64,000 nt of DNA from Methanofollis liminatans DSM 4140 (GTDB lineage Archaea; Halobacteriota; Methanomicrobia; Methanomicrobiales; Methanofollaceae): assembly GCF_000275865.1 (NCBI RefSeq), contig NZ_CM001555.1, positions 2,320,967 through 2,384,966 of the forward strand, given 5' to 3'. This document shows positions 25,383-34,538 of this stretch, piece after piece. Both the position numbers and the translations under genes were made by a program. The first letter of the stretch is position 1. Every line of letters starts with the position of its first letter. The notes beneath the pieces are model-generated. The model was given only the letters and a program-made list of their open reading frames with translations. It was not told the DNA's origin and searched no databases.

Positions 25383-26321
25383 ATGATCAGTCTGAACGCC
25401 GGGGCCCTCCAGACGACCGCAGGGATGGTTGCCCGGGCAGATCCCCTCGGGATCAGGGCCGGAACCATGGACTGCGGCGCACGGATCGTCGACTGCGGCG
25501 CCGATGTTCCCGGGAGTTATGAGGCCGGGTGCCGCCTCGTCGAGGCGTGCTGCGGGGGATGTGCCGCGGCGCGTATCGAGATCGGGGAGTTTGGACCCTA
25601 TGCCATCCCGGTCCTCCACATGACCGTCTCGAACCCGGCGATTGCCTGCCTCGGCGCCCAGCTCCCCCTCTGGAGGGTGACGGCCGCCGGAGAGGGCGCC
25701 GACGCGGGCGGGCCTGGAAGGGCACTCGCCAGAAAGCCGGCGGCACTCTACCAGCGACTGAATCATGAAGAGAGTGCAGAAGAGGCCCTGATCACCCTTA
25801 CCGCCGACTGGCCACCGGACGAGAGCGAGGCCGGGATCATCGCCGAGGCCTGCCGGATCGATCCGGCGAACCTCACCCTCATGGTCGCCCCGGCCGGGAG
25901 CATCGCCGGAACAGTCCACCTCGCCGGGCTTGCCGCAGCGACGGCCCTTGCACGGATCATGAACACAGGCTTTGAACCCCTGCGAATCGTCCACCTCGCC
26001 CTCAGGGTGCCGGTGGCGCCGCCCGGTCCGGACGGTGAGAGTGTCAGGGCCGCTGCATCCCTGGCCGGTTCAGCCTGCGGGACGCTCCACCTGATCGCGG
26101 ACGGCTTTGAGGAGGCACTTTCCGGGGTTGTCGATGAACGAGGAACCGCGGGCGCCGGGCGGGAGGGGAGGTTCACCGCACCCATCGCCGAGGCCACCAT
26201 CTCAGACCTCAGGGACGGGAGCGTCCGCCGTTTCGGGTCCAGGGATCCCACAAAAATCCTCGAACATTTCGGGATCAGAAAACGACGGGGCCGGACAGAT
26301 CGGATCACCGACATCAGGTAA
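25383..26321 (+). CDS. mch: Methenyltetrahydromethanopterin cyclohydrolase
   Basis: A 312-aa cytoplasmic enzyme of methanogenesis that interconverts 5-formyl-H4MPT and 5,10-methenyl-H4MPT, the third step of CO2 reduction to methane. The family pattern is clear: SLNAGALQTTAGMV at the N-terminus, RIVDCGADVPGSYEAGCRL, the NPAIACLGAQ core, and a C-terminal SGVVDERG-containing part. The length matches other Mch proteins (about 310-320). It stands alone, divergent from the aromatic operon, and is the clearest methanogen marker in the window. Confidence 0.96.
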   Translation: MISLNAGALQTTAGMVARADPLGIRAGTMDCGARIVDCGADVPGSYEAGCRLVEACCGGCAAARIEIGEFGPYAIPVLHMTVSNPAIACLGAQLPLWRVTAAGEGADAGGPGRALARKPAALYQRLNHEESAEEALITLTADWPPDESEAGIIAEACRIDPANLTLMVAPAGSIAGTVHLAGLAAATALARIMNTGFEPLRIVHLALRVPVAPPGPDGESVRAAASLAGSACGTLHLIADGFEEALSGVVDERGTAGAGREGRFTAPIAEATISDLRDGSVRRFGSRDPTKILEHFGIRKRRGRTDRITDIR

Positions 26322-26421
26322 TTCTGTCCAGAGGGCGCCTGCACAGAGCAGGGGGATCGTCCTCATCCCATTGACATCATACTTTCTCTCGCGGGGAAAG
26401 CGCGTTTGAATGCCTGGATCC

Positions 26422-26793
26422 TTATCCTTTTTTCTCTTCGATCGGGCACTGTGCAACGTATTCCAGGTTGAACTTGTAGAAGTGCGTGTAGCCGCAGTTC
26501 CTGCACCTGGTCGTGAACTGGTTGCAGCCGACGATCAGGTCGTGCAGACCCTCGACACCGCAGTTCTTGCACGGTGCGACCGTCTCAAGATCCCAGATGT
26601 CGTAACAGCTGATCGGGGTATAGGTACCGGCCGCACTGACATCCTCCACCCGCGGGACAAAGATACGCGTCGCCCCGCAGTTCGCGCACGCCACCTGCGC
26701 CTGTGACGAGACCGCCTTGATCACCTGGTCGGCATCCTCGTGGCAGTGGTAACAGGAGGTACGATATTTTGTAAAAATGAACCGTTCGACCAT
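26422..26793 (-). CDS. Four-knuckle zinc-ribbon protein, unknown function
   Basis: A 123-aa protein with four CX2C knuckles forming two ribbons: CYHCHED and CANCGA in the N-terminal half, CKNCGVEG and CRNCGYTHF in the C-terminal half. No catalytic domain is visible. ATG 26793 follows GAGGGG at five bases; an ATG nine codons upstream is less likely. It lies tail-to-tail with mch and is divergent from the chemoreceptor gene. A transcription or RNA-related role is possible for such ribbons but is not shown here. The AT-rich 213-base gap upstream (26794-27006) probably holds both promoters. Confidence 0.8.
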   Translation of the reverse strand: MVERFIFTKYRTSCYHCHEDADQVIKAVSSQAQVACANCGATRIFVPRVEDVSAAGTYTPISCYDIWDLETVAPCKNCGVEGLHDLIVGCNQFTTRCRNCGYTHFYKFNLEYVAQCPIEEKKG

Positions 26794-27006
26794 GTGTTCC
26801 CCTCGTCGTTTGATCTTCATATACTTACCCCGCCGGGATTGCAGCCACCAAATAGAATAATAATCAGATATAACAGCGCCACCCGATATATTTATTAAAT
26901 AAAATAATATTATTGTCAGAATTGTCTAAATTAAGAATAGAAAGATAGATTAATTGAGTTATTAAAATAATTTAACCACACAACACAGTGCGTGAGGGAC
27001 GATACG

Positions 27007-28983
27007 ATGACAATAGAAAAACCAGAAAAAATTGAAGATACCCTGCAGCGCGCCCTGAAAGGAGACCATTCAGTGCGGATCAACATCGATCTCCTCCAGG
27101 AGGAGTTCAGACCCCTCGGAAAAATGGTCAATACCGCCATAGAGCGGATGGCAGAAGCTGAAAAGTTGAAAAGGAGGGCCGATGCCTTCGTAAAATTTAA
27201 TCCCCAGGCAATCGCCGTCCTCGCCGGCGACAAGCACCGCCTCGACCTCAACAAACAGTACGAGAAGGCCTGGCGCGGCTCGTACGACGAACTGATGGCA
27301 AAGAAACTCTACGACTTCAATATCAAGACGACCGGCGACGATTTCTACGCCTCCTTCAAGACAAAGAAGATGGCGGTCTCTGACATGGAGATCTCCTGGG
27401 AAGACCAGACAAAGACCTATCTCCGCCTCTTCCAGCTCCCGATCCTGGACGAAAACGGGGAGATCGACGTCAACTACTATATCTACCAGGACCTCACCGA
27501 GCAGATGAACGAGCTCGAGAAGATCCGCGCCCTGCAGAGGCGTGCCGACCACTTCGTCAAGTACAACCCTCAGGCGATCGCCGTCCTCGCTGCCGACAAG
27601 CACCGCCTCGACCTCAACAAACAGTACGAGAAGGCCTGGCGCGGCTCGTACGACGAACTGATGGCGAAGAAGCTCTACGACTTCAACATCAAGACGACCG
27701 GCGACGATTTCTACGCCTCATTCGAGACGAAGAAGATGGCAGTCTCTGACATGGAGATCTCCTGGGAAGACCGGACAAAGACCTATCTCCGCCTCTTCCA
27801 GCTCCCGATCCTGGATGAAAACGGGGAGATCGATGTCAACTACTACATCTACCAGGACAACACCGCACTCGTGGAAAAGGAGAGAGAGACGCAGCAGCAG
27901 GCCGCCCTTCTCGCCACAAGCGCAGAAGAACTGAAAGTTGCCATGGACGAGATGGCAAAGGGCGACCTCACCGCACTCGTGGAGATCGAGGATAACGATC
28001 CGCTCCGCGACCTCAAGCTCAACTACCGCCATTCCCGCGAAGGGATCAAGGCGGCCCTGATCAAGGCATCCGGTATCGGCGAGAAGGTGAGGGGCAGTTC
28101 GGCGGAGACGAGCCGCAGCTCGGCCGACATCTCCCGGGCGATCGAGCAGGTCGCGTCCAAGAGCCAGCAGAGCGCAGAGGACGCGAAAAGGCAGCTCGAA
28201 AATCTCGAAGAGGTGGCGCGCGCGATGTCCGACCTCTCGGCATCGATCGAGGAGATCGCCAGCACCGCACAGGGCGTGCTCGACGGGACCGCCGCGGCGG
28301 TCAGGGTCGGGAACGAGGCCGACAAACTCGGGCGTGAGGCGACCCAGAAGATGCGCCAGGTCGAAACCATTACAAAGGAAGGCGTCGAGGAGTTTTCACA
28401 GCTGAACAGGGAGATGCAGGAGATCTCCAAGATCGTCAAACTCATCAATGACATCTCCAGCCAGACCAACCTGCTTGCACTGAACGCCGCCATCGAAGCA
28501 GCGAGGGCGGGCGAGCACGGGAGGGGCTTCGCCGTGGTCGCAGGCGAGGTGCGCAACCTTGCCGGCGAGTCCAAGAACGCAACCAACCATATCGAAGACC
28601 TCATCGGCAGCATCCAGTCCAAGAGCGAGAAGACCGGCCGGGACCTTCAGGCGGCCATCGCAGAGATCGCCGCCGGGGTCGAGAGCGTCAACCAGGCGAT
28701 CGATACCCTGAACCGGATCGTCGCCGCCGTCAAAGAGGCGCATGAGAGCGTTTCCGAGATCGCACGGGCGACCGAGGACCAGGCGAGCGCCACCAACCGC
28801 GTGATGGAGCGGATGGACGTGACAAACAGGATGACGAAGGAGACGATGGCGCGGATCGAGGACATGGCCGCCCTGACCGAGGAAGTATCGGCCTCGGCCC
28901 AGGAGGTCGGCAGCGCCGCCGAGGAGGTCGCTGAAATGGCCGGAGAGATGAAGGAAAGCCTGGACTCGTTCAGATTGAAGTAA
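27007..28983 (+). CDS. Soluble methyl-accepting chemotaxis protein with duplicated PAS domain
   Basis: A 658-aa receptor with no transmembrane helix. After an N-terminal helical part, two almost identical PAS-like units occur (27177-27492 and 27543-27858, offset exactly 366 bases or 122 codons). A HAMP-like linker follows (about residue 300-350), then the MCP signalling coiled coil. The hairpin tip reads [25 protein letters not shown]-like sequence with [17 protein letters not shown], the CheW/CheA contact site. It should be a cytoplasmic sensor, perhaps of redox or a small ligand. ATG 27007 is preferred over a GTG at 26992. cheW follows 10 bases later. Confidence 0.95.
   Translation: MTIEKPEKIEDTLQRALKGDHSVRINIDLLQEEFRPLGKMVNTAIERMAEAEKLKRRADAFVKFNPQAIAVLAGDKHRLDLNKQYEKAWRGSYDELMAKKLYDFNIKTTGDDFYASFKTKKMAVSDMEISWEDQTKTYLRLFQLPILDENGEIDVNYYIYQDLTEQMNELEKIRALQRRADHFVKYNPQAIAVLAADKHRLDLNKQYEKAWRGSYDELMAKKLYDFNIKTTGDDFYASFETKKMAVSDMEISWEDRTKTYLRLFQLPILDENGEIDVNYYIYQDNTALVEKERETQQQAALLATSAEELKVAMDEMAKGDLTALVEIEDNDPLRDLKLNYRHSREGIKAALIKASGIGEKVRGSSAETSRSSADISRAIEQVASKSQQSAEDAKRQLENLEEVARAMSDLSASIEEIASTAQGVLDGTAAAVRVGNEADKLGREATQKMRQVETITKEGVEEFSQLNREMQEISKIVKLINDISSQTNLLALNAAIEAARAGEHGRGFAVVAGEVRNLAGESKNATNHIEDLIGSIQSKSEKTGRDLQAAIAEIAAGVESVNQAIDTLNRIVAAVKEAHESVSEIARATEDQASATNRVMERMDVTNRMTKETMARIEDMAALTEEVSASAQEVGSAAEEVAEMAGEMKESLDSFRLK
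27177..27492 (+). repeat. PAS-encoding tandem repeat, unit 1
   Basis: First of two near-identical units inside the chemoreceptor gene. Bases 27229-27299 are identical over 71 positions to 27595-27665. The differences elsewhere are scattered and mostly at third codon positions. Confidence 0.9.
27543..27858 (+). repeat. PAS-encoding tandem repeat, unit 2
   Basis: Second unit, offset 366 bases from the first and in the same reading frame. The encoded PAS domains differ at few residues, for example Asp/Glu and Gln/Arg near TWEDxTKTYL-type segments. Confidence 0.9.
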
Positions 28984-28993
28984 GGTGAAGGGT

Positions 28994-29464
28994 GTGACAA
29001 ACGTTGATGTGGTAGAATTCGAAGTCGCGGACGAGCACTACGCCCTCGACATTTCCCTCGCACGGGAGATCGTCGAGATGGTCCCGATCACGCCGGTGCC
29101 GAGGGCCCCCCCCCATATTGCGGGGATCATCAACCTTCGCGGCGAGATCACGACGGTCATGAACCTCTCGACCCTCCTGGGCATCCCTGCAGCCGGAAAC
29201 CAGGAGCGGCGGAAGATCATCATCCTCGTCCCTGAGGCGGCCGGGGGCTCCAACGTCGGGATCATCGTCGACGATGTCCTCTCGGTGATGCAGATCTCAG
29301 AGAACGATGTCGAGAAGATGGACGACGCCCTCACGCGGGATGCCTTTGTCAAAGGGATCATCAAGGTGAACGACAAGGCGGCCGAGAGCGGCGACGCCAA
29401 GAATCTGATCATCTGGGTCGACATGCAGAAGGTGCTCGAACAGCTGATCGGGCATCCGGCCTGA
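28994..29464 (+). CDS. cheW: CheW chemotaxis coupling protein
   Basis: A 156-aa CheW-fold protein. The family segments VVEFEVADEHYALDI, EIVEMVPITPVPRAP, HIAGIINLRGEITTVMNL and VGIIVDDVLSVM are all present. It couples receptors to CheA at the signalling array. GTG 28994 has GGTGA at 28984-28988 as a well-spaced ribosome site; GTG 28985 is the alternative. It is co-transcribed with the soluble receptor, which makes a dedicated receptor-CheW pair likely. No cheA or cheY lies in the window. Confidence 0.94.
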   Translation: MTNVDVVEFEVADEHYALDISLAREIVEMVPITPVPRAPPHIAGIINLRGEITTVMNLSTLLGIPAAGNQERRKIIILVPEAAGGSNVGIIVDDVLSVMQISENDVEKMDDALTRDAFVKGIIKVNDKAAESGDAKNLIIWVDMQKVLEQLIGHPA

Positions 29465-29480
29465 AGACCCGCACCGTATC

Positions 29481-29492
29481 TTTTTTTCTTTT
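29481..29492 (+). terminator. Oligo-T terminator after cheW
   Basis: TTTTTTTCTTTT begins 17 bases after the cheW stop codon and fits an archaeal termination signal. Confidence 0.6.
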
Positions 29493-29580
29493 CGCCCTTT
29501 CACGTGGATAACCCCGCCCCGGTCCCACCGCCTATCGCAGTTTGACTGGACGGCAGACCCCGCGACACCGGCGCACTGAT

Positions 29581-29717
29581 CCGCTCACGCAAAGAAACAA
29601 AGCCCAGAAACACTCTTCCGTATCCTCGCGTCTTTTTGCGGCTTCGCGTGCGATTCATCGGTTTACTATCCACTCACGCGAAGGGAGCGATCGTGTTCAG
29701 AGCTCTTGCGTGAGCGG
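29581..29717. repeat. Nested inverted-repeat element in gene-free gap 29465-29801
   Basis: The 337-base gap between cheW and the thermosome gene has no convincing coding frame. It contains an outer perfect 12-base inverted repeat, CCGCTCACGCAA (29581-29592) and TTGCGTGAGCGG (29706-29717). An inner perfect 9-base pair, CTTCGCGTG (29642-29650) and CACGCGAAG (29675-29683), encloses a 24-base loop. The inner arm (TCACGCGAAG, 29674-29683) equals the bounding arm of the element at 6341-6577. This could be a structured RNA or a palindromic intergenic repeat. Confidence 0.65.
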
Positions 29718-29752
29718 CTGGATCTACGAAGGCAGCCAGAAGAGAGCGCTCG

Positions 29753-29759
29753 AAAAAAA
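29753..29759 (-). terminator. Oligo-T terminator of the thermosome gene
   Basis: Seven T residues on the minus strand, about 43 bases after the thermosome stop codon. Confidence 0.5.
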
Positions 29760-29801
29760 GGCTGGTGCCCTGTGTTCAGGGCATATGCAGGCGTTTGGCA
29801 C

Positions 29802-31448
29802 TTACATCGGGGGCATGCCCATGCCGCCCATGCCGCCGCCCATTGCCGCCATCTCCTCGGGTGAGGGGCCGGCAGATTTGGACGAGGCAATGACGTCGTC
29901 GATCCTGAGGATCATCACGGCCGCCTCGGCGGCGGAGCTGATCGCCTGGGTCTTCACGCGCAGGGGCTCGACAACGCCCTGGGCGAGCATGTCGCCGGCC
30001 TTGCCGGTGTTGACATCGAGACCCGCGGTCTTCTGGCCCTTCTCGTGGGCCGCACGGAGGTCCACCAGGATGTCGATCGGGTCGAGACCCGCGTTCTCTG
30101 CAAGGGTCCGCGGGATGATCTCGAGAGCGCTGGCAAAGGCTTCGATGGCAAGCTGAGCACGGCCGCCGACGGTCGCCGCATACTCGCGGAGACGGAGGGA
30201 GAGCTCGACCTCAGGGGAGCCGCCGCCGGCGACGAACTTCTTGTCGCGGAGGGCGACCTCGACGACGCGGAGGGCGTCCTCGATGGCGCGGTCAAGCTCG
30301 TCGACGACATGCTCGGTGCCGCCCTTGATGATGATCGAGACCGCCTTGGGGTTCTTGCACTGCTCGACGAAGGTCATGTCCTCGCCCGAGACCTTCCGCT
30401 CCTCGACGATCCCGGCGAAACCGAGTTCTTCGGGGGAGATGGCGTCGATGGAGGAGATCAGGGTCGCACCGGTCGCACGGGAGAGCTTCTCCATGTCGCT
30501 CTTCTTCACGCGGCGGGTGGCGAAGATGCCGGCCTTCGCAAGGTAGTGCTGGGCGATGTCGTCGATGCCCTTCTGGCAGAAGAGGACGTTCGCGCCCGAG
30601 GCGATGATCTTGTCGACGATACCTCTGATCATCCGCTCTTCCTCGTCGAGGAACATCTGGAGCTGGTCGGGGCTCGTGATGTTGATCTCGGCGTCGACCT
30701 CGGTCTTCTTGAACTCGACCGCGGCGTTGAGCAGCAGGATCTTGGCGTTGTCGACCTTCTTCGGCATCGCCGGGTGGACACGCTCCTTGTCGATGAGCAC
30801 GCCCTCGACGATCCCGGAGTCCTCGATGGACCCGCCGACCTTCTTCTCGACCTTTATGAAGTCGAGGTCAACGGTGCCGTCTTCTTCGGCAACCATGGTG
30901 ACCGCCCTGACGATGAGGTCGCAGAGTTTGTCCTTGGAGGCCTCGGCGCCCTTGCCGGTCATGGCGGTGCCCGCGATCTTCAGGAGGATGTCGGCGTCGT
31001 TCGGCTTGACGTCGATGGCAAGATCTTTGACGATCTCGATCGCCTTATCGGCGGCCATACGGTATCCGTGGGCGATCACCGTGGGGTGGACGTCCTGTTC
31101 GAGGAGGTCCTCGGCACGCTTGAGGAGTTCGCCGGCCACAACGACCGACGTTGTGGTGCCGTCGCCGACCTCGTCGTCCTGGGTCTTTGCGACCTCGACC
31201 ATCATCTTTGCGGCCGGGTGTTCGATGTCCATCTCCTTGAGGATGGTCACACCGTCATTCGTGATCACGACGTCGCCGATGGTGTCGACGAGCATCTTGT
31301 CCATCCCCTTCGGACCGAGGGTGGTCCGTACCGCTGCGGCGACGGCCTTGGCGGCGGCGATGTTGATGCTCTGTGCGTCACGCCCGCGGGTGCGGGAACT
31401 TCCTTCTTTAAGAATAAGGATTGGTTGTCCTCCCAGTTGCTGAGACAT
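29802..31448 (-). CDS. thsA: Thermosome subunit (group II chaperonin)
   Basis: A 548-aa ATP-dependent chaperonin subunit that folds proteins in a double-ring complex. Visible signatures are the ATPase segments [14 protein letters not shown] and [15 protein letters not shown] near the N-terminus, [19 protein letters not shown] in the C-terminal equatorial part, and a Gly-Met-rich tail ([13 protein letters not shown]) typical of thermosomes. GGGTGAT lies 5-6 bases before ATG 31448, and a TATA-like TTTATATAG lies at about 31495-31504 on the minus strand. It is preceded by a regulator gene on the same strand. Confidence 0.97.
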   Translation of the reverse strand: MSQQLGGQPILILKEGSSRTRGRDAQSINIAAAKAVAAAVRTTLGPKGMDKMLVDTIGDVVITNDGVTILKEMDIEHPAAKMMVEVAKTQDDEVGDGTTTSVVVAGELLKRAEDLLEQDVHPTVIAHGYRMAADKAIEIVKDLAIDVKPNDADILLKIAGTAMTGKGAEASKDKLCDLIVRAVTMVAEEDGTVDLDFIKVEKKVGGSIEDSGIVEGVLIDKERVHPAMPKKVDNAKILLLNAAVEFKKTEVDAEINITSPDQLQMFLDEEERMIRGIVDKIIASGANVLFCQKGIDDIAQHYLAKAGIFATRRVKKSDMEKLSRATGATLISSIDAISPEELGFAGIVEERKVSGEDMTFVEQCKNPKAVSIIIKGGTEHVVDELDRAIEDALRVVEVALRDKKFVAGGGSPEVELSLRLREYAATVGGRAQLAIEAFASALEIIPRTLAENAGLDPIDILVDLRAAHEKGQKTAGLDVNTGKAGDMLAQGVVEPLRVKTQAISSAAEAAVMILRIDDVIASSKSAGPSPEEMAAMGGGMGGMGMPPM

Positions 31449-31508
31449 TACATATCACCCATGAATTTAGCGCTCAAATAGTTGGTTTGTAGTTCTATAT
31501 AAATTTTG

Positions 31509-32423
31509 TTACTGGTTGATCATCTGGATGAGGTCAGAACCATCTTCAAGGCCCTTCAGATGCTCTTCCCCGACAACAAGTGTTTTTCCAATTCTTTTTT
31601 TCTTTTTATAGTCCGAAACGATGCACATTGCGTGCGTACGTGCAACCTGCGAGATATTCCCGATGAGAGCAGCGCGCTTGACCATCCGTTGCGCCGTCCC
31701 GTAGCAGGTGAGGATTGTCTCTTTCTCCACCATAGCGAGCACCTGGAAGGGGGCGCGGCGCATCTGGTAGATTTCGACACCCATACGCCGGAAATCGGGC
31801 AGAATCTCCTGGGATGCAGATTCGTCCCTCTGGACGCCGGTAGGTGAGGTATAGGAGAGGAGGTCGATCGACTCGACGACGGCCTCGTCGAAGATCTCCT
31901 CAAGATGAATGGCTATTTCCAGAGAAGTGCTCATTCCGTCCTCGTACTTGGAGATCGTCCGCCGCGAAACACCGAGATGGCGGGCAAGGTCGCCAAGGGA
32001 TAACTGGTGCCGCTCCCTGAGACCCTTGAGCACATCGCCGTTGAGGTTCACGTACAGCCCGCCCGGATGGGCATATATGAGGGGCGGGACGCCCTCGACC
32101 AGATAGTCGTACAGGGTTGCCGGGGAGATCGCATAGATGCCATAGCGCAGATAGACCGTGCCGCGTTCGAGATCGGCGTCGCGGGCCCGCTCGCCGATGA
32201 TCAGGGGCGAGGCGCCGAGGTGGCGGGCGATGGCGTCCATGTCCCGGGATATCTCCTCTGAGACCGAGTCGATATGAGAGACCACCTTGATGACGAGGAG
32301 AACCTCGTCTTTCCCGGCGATCAGGTCAAAAGAGCGAGGGCGCAGGCTGCACCGTTCAGAGACGTCATAACCGGCGGTCAGCATCACGCTGATCACCATA
32401 TCGAGGAGGCGCTCCTGTGACAT
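31509..32423 (-). CDS. HTH transcriptional regulator of the COG1395 type
   Basis: A 304-aa archaeal regulator. Residues about 1-115 resemble a nuclease-like fold also found in this family (FDLIAGKDEVLLVIKVV, with D and K preserved). A Cro/C1-type helix-turn-helix follows at about 130-185 (RHQLSLGDLARHLGVSRRTISKYEDG), then a C-terminal domain of about 110 residues. The role is unknown; it may regulate the adjacent thermosome gene (61 bases downstream) but that gene has its own promoter. ATG 32423 matches the family start. It is divergent from tiaS with a 53-base shared promoter containing a TATA-like element at about 32440-32447. Confidence 0.85.
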   Translation of the reverse strand: MSQERLLDMVISVMLTAGYDVSERCSLRPRSFDLIAGKDEVLLVIKVVSHIDSVSEEISRDMDAIARHLGASPLIIGERARDADLERGTVYLRYGIYAISPATLYDYLVEGVPPLIYAHPGGLYVNLNGDVLKGLRERHQLSLGDLARHLGVSRRTISKYEDGMSTSLEIAIHLEEIFDEAVVESIDLLSYTSPTGVQRDESASQEILPDFRRMGVEIYQMRRAPFQVLAMVEKETILTCYGTAQRMVKRAALIGNISQVARTHAMCIVSDYKKKKRIGKTLVVGEEHLKGLEDGSDLIQMINQ

Positions 32424-32476
32424 TGGACACTCGTTAAAGGTGGATATAGTACGACACACTAATAAATAATCGCCTC

Positions 32477-33703
32477 ATGTTCATCGGAATCGACGACACC
32501 GATTCGCCCGCAGGGATGTGTACGACCTATCTCGGGGCCGTGCTGGTCAGAAGGCTAAAAAGTGCCGGTCTGACTATCAGAGAGACCCGGCTCGTCCGAC
32601 TCAACCCGAACGCCCCGTTCAAGACGAGAGGAAACGCGGCGATATGTATCGAGGCGTCTGGGCGCCCGGAGACGGCGTTCTCGATCGCAGCGGCGCTGAT
32701 CGACGACCTCGCCGACCTCTCCTGCGAGAACACCAACCCGGGCCTGGTGGTGACCGAAGAACGCCCGGACCCCGCATTCTACTGGAAAGCCGTCCGGGAC
32801 TTCTGCACGATCGAAGAGGCAAAAGAGATTCTGGAAGAGAACTGCGCCCTTTACCGGGGATGGAAAAACGGCAGGGGACTGATCGGAGCCACGGCAGCCG
32901 CGGCAAGCGTCCTGCCCGATCTGACCTCCGAGCTCCTCGCCTACCGTCGAAGGGAGGTATGGGGGACGCCGCGTTCGGTCGAAAAGGCATCGATCTTCGC
33001 TGCCGAAGCGGCGACCTATCCCCACACCTGGGACTCGGCAGACCCCCAGAACAGCGTCGTGGTCTGCGTGCCCCACACGCCCGACCCGGTCCTCTTCGGG
33101 ATCAGGGGGGAGAGCGAAGCATGGGTACGGGAGGCCCGTGCCCTCGTCCGGGCGGAGGAGAGCGAGATCGAGCAGATCTGGGTCACCAACCAGGGGACCG
33201 ACGCCCACCTGGTGGACGGGACGATCGGCCGCCTCCTCGAAGGGCGGTCGTACCGTGTCCAGGGAACGGTGGCGGAGCGTGCGACGACCGGGGCAGGAGG
33301 GCATGTGAGCCTCACCATCCTCGGCACCGACGGCGAGAGGCTTCGCTGCATGGCATACGAGCCCACGAAGGGATTCAGGGAGATCGTGCGGGCGCTCCTG
33401 CCGGGCGACGGGATCCTCGCCGTCGGGAGTTACAAGAACGAAAGCCTCAACCTTGAGAAACTGCGGGCAGACCGCCTCGTGGCGGACCGTCTCCTGCGCC
33501 CGCCCCTCTGTCCGGACTGCGGGAGGAGAATGACCTCCGCAGGCAGGGATAAGGGCTACAAATGCCGGGAGTGTGGAAGACGTGCGGGCGATCCCGAGAT
33601 CATCACCACCCCCAGAGCGATCAGGACTGGCTGGTACGAGGTGCCGCCGACGGCACGGCGGCATCTCTCGAAACCGCTGGTCAGGGATCAGGGGGAGGCC
33701 TGA
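32477..33703 (+). CDS. tiaS: tRNA(Ile2) 2-agmatinylcytidine synthetase
   Basis: A 408-aa enzyme that joins agmatine to C34 of the CAU anticodon so that the tRNA reads AUA, an archaea-specific modification. The N-terminal MFIGIDDTDSPAGMCTTYL motif and the FKTRGNAAI segment are typical. An OB-fold is visible around residues 260-320, and a C-terminal zinc ribbon (CPDCGRRM, CRECGRRAG) binds the tRNA acceptor in solved structures. ATG 32477 fits. It has the usual length and is followed 47 bases later by npdG. Confidence 0.95.
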   Translation: MFIGIDDTDSPAGMCTTYLGAVLVRRLKSAGLTIRETRLVRLNPNAPFKTRGNAAICIEASGRPETAFSIAAALIDDLADLSCENTNPGLVVTEERPDPAFYWKAVRDFCTIEEAKEILEENCALYRGWKNGRGLIGATAAAASVLPDLTSELLAYRRREVWGTPRSVEKASIFAAEAATYPHTWDSADPQNSVVVCVPHTPDPVLFGIRGESEAWVREARALVRAEESEIEQIWVTNQGTDAHLVDGTIGRLLEGRSYRVQGTVAERATTGAGGHVSLTILGTDGERLRCMAYEPTKGFREIVRALLPGDGILAVGSYKNESLNLEKLRADRLVADRLLRPPLCPDCGRRMTSAGRDKGYKCRECGRRAGDPEIITTPRAIRTGWYEVPPTARRHLSKPLVRDQGEA

Positions 33704-33750
33704 GAGAAAAAAACGGCAATCTCTATATCCAGCCCGGACAAGCATACTGT

Positions 33751-34401
33751 ATGAGAATCGGCATTGTTGGAGGAACCGGCGATATCGGGGAGGGCATGGC
33801 CCTCAGACTCTCCACCCGCTATGATGTGATCATCGGCTCCCGGGAAGAAGAGAAGGCAAAAACCGCGTCCACCACCTGCCGCCTGCGGCTCGACGAACTC
33901 GGGAAAGTCTGCAGCCTTTCCGGGGTCAGCAACCAGAGAGCGGTCGACGAAGCCGATATCGTCGTCCTCGCCCTCCCATACAAGCACCTCGTCCCGACGA
34001 TCGCCTCCCTCACCGGCTTTGAGGGAAAGATCGTGGTCAGCCCGGTCAACCCGATGGAGTTTGGCGAGACGGTCTCGTACGTCCCCCCGCCCGAGGGTTC
34101 GGCCGGCCTGCTCCTGAAAAAACTCCTCCCGGAAAGCGCCAGGATCGTCGTCGCCTTCAACAACATCGCCGCCCACCGCTGGCAGACGATCGGGGAGGAT
34201 CTCGACTACTCGGTCGCCGTCTGCAGCGACGACGACGAAGCGAAGAGGATCGTCATGGATCTCATCAACACGATCTCGCACCTTTCAGCGCTCGACGCCG
34301 GCCCCCTGAAAAACGCCGCTCTTGTCGAAAGCCTCACCCCTCTGATCCTGAACATCTCGAAGTATAACCGGATGAAAGACGTCGGGGTGTACTTCAGATA
34401 A
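33751..34401 (+). CDS. npdG: F420H2:NADP+ oxidoreductase
   Basis: A 216-aa cytoplasmic enzyme that passes hydride between reduced coenzyme F420 and NADP+, supplying NADPH for biosynthesis in methanogens. It begins MRIGIVGGTGDIGEGMALRL, the NADP-binding GGTGDIG loop, followed by the family segments IGSREEEKA, VVLALPYKH and VVSPVNPMEFG, and later VVAFNNIAAHRW. The start at 33751 is supported by this N-terminus; earlier in-frame starts overlap tiaS. Its NADPH could feed the AroE or TrxB enzymes in this window (inference). Confidence 0.95.
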   Translation: MRIGIVGGTGDIGEGMALRLSTRYDVIIGSREEEKAKTASTTCRLRLDELGKVCSLSGVSNQRAVDEADIVVLALPYKHLVPTIASLTGFEGKIVVSPVNPMEFGETVSYVPPPEGSAGLLLKKLLPESARIVVAFNNIAAHRWQTIGEDLDYSVAVCSDDDEAKRIVMDLINTISHLSALDAGPLKNAALVESLTPLILNISKYNRMKDVGVYFR

Positions 34402-34412
34402 GGATTTAACCC

Positions 34413-34419
34413 TTTTTTT
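34413..34419 (+). terminator. Oligo-T terminator after npdG
   Basis: Seven T residues start 12 bases after the npdG stop codon. Confidence 0.5.
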
Positions 34420-34538
34420 ACGGCTCTTTCCAACCCATGCACGGCCGGACGAGGAGCCGCACCCCCACGTTGATATCCCAGGACGAAGGATGCTTCGATC
34501 GCAGGGCACCGTCACGATGCCCGGGGGGAGTAAAAAAG

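Noticed and set aside
27177-27858. PAS repeats as a CRISPR or satellite array
   Set aside because: Only two long in-frame units that encode protein domains; no spacers.
30045-31481. 478-codon open frame opposite the thermosome gene
   Set aside because: It mirrors the thermosome codons, is rich in Asp/Gly/Val and has no family features.
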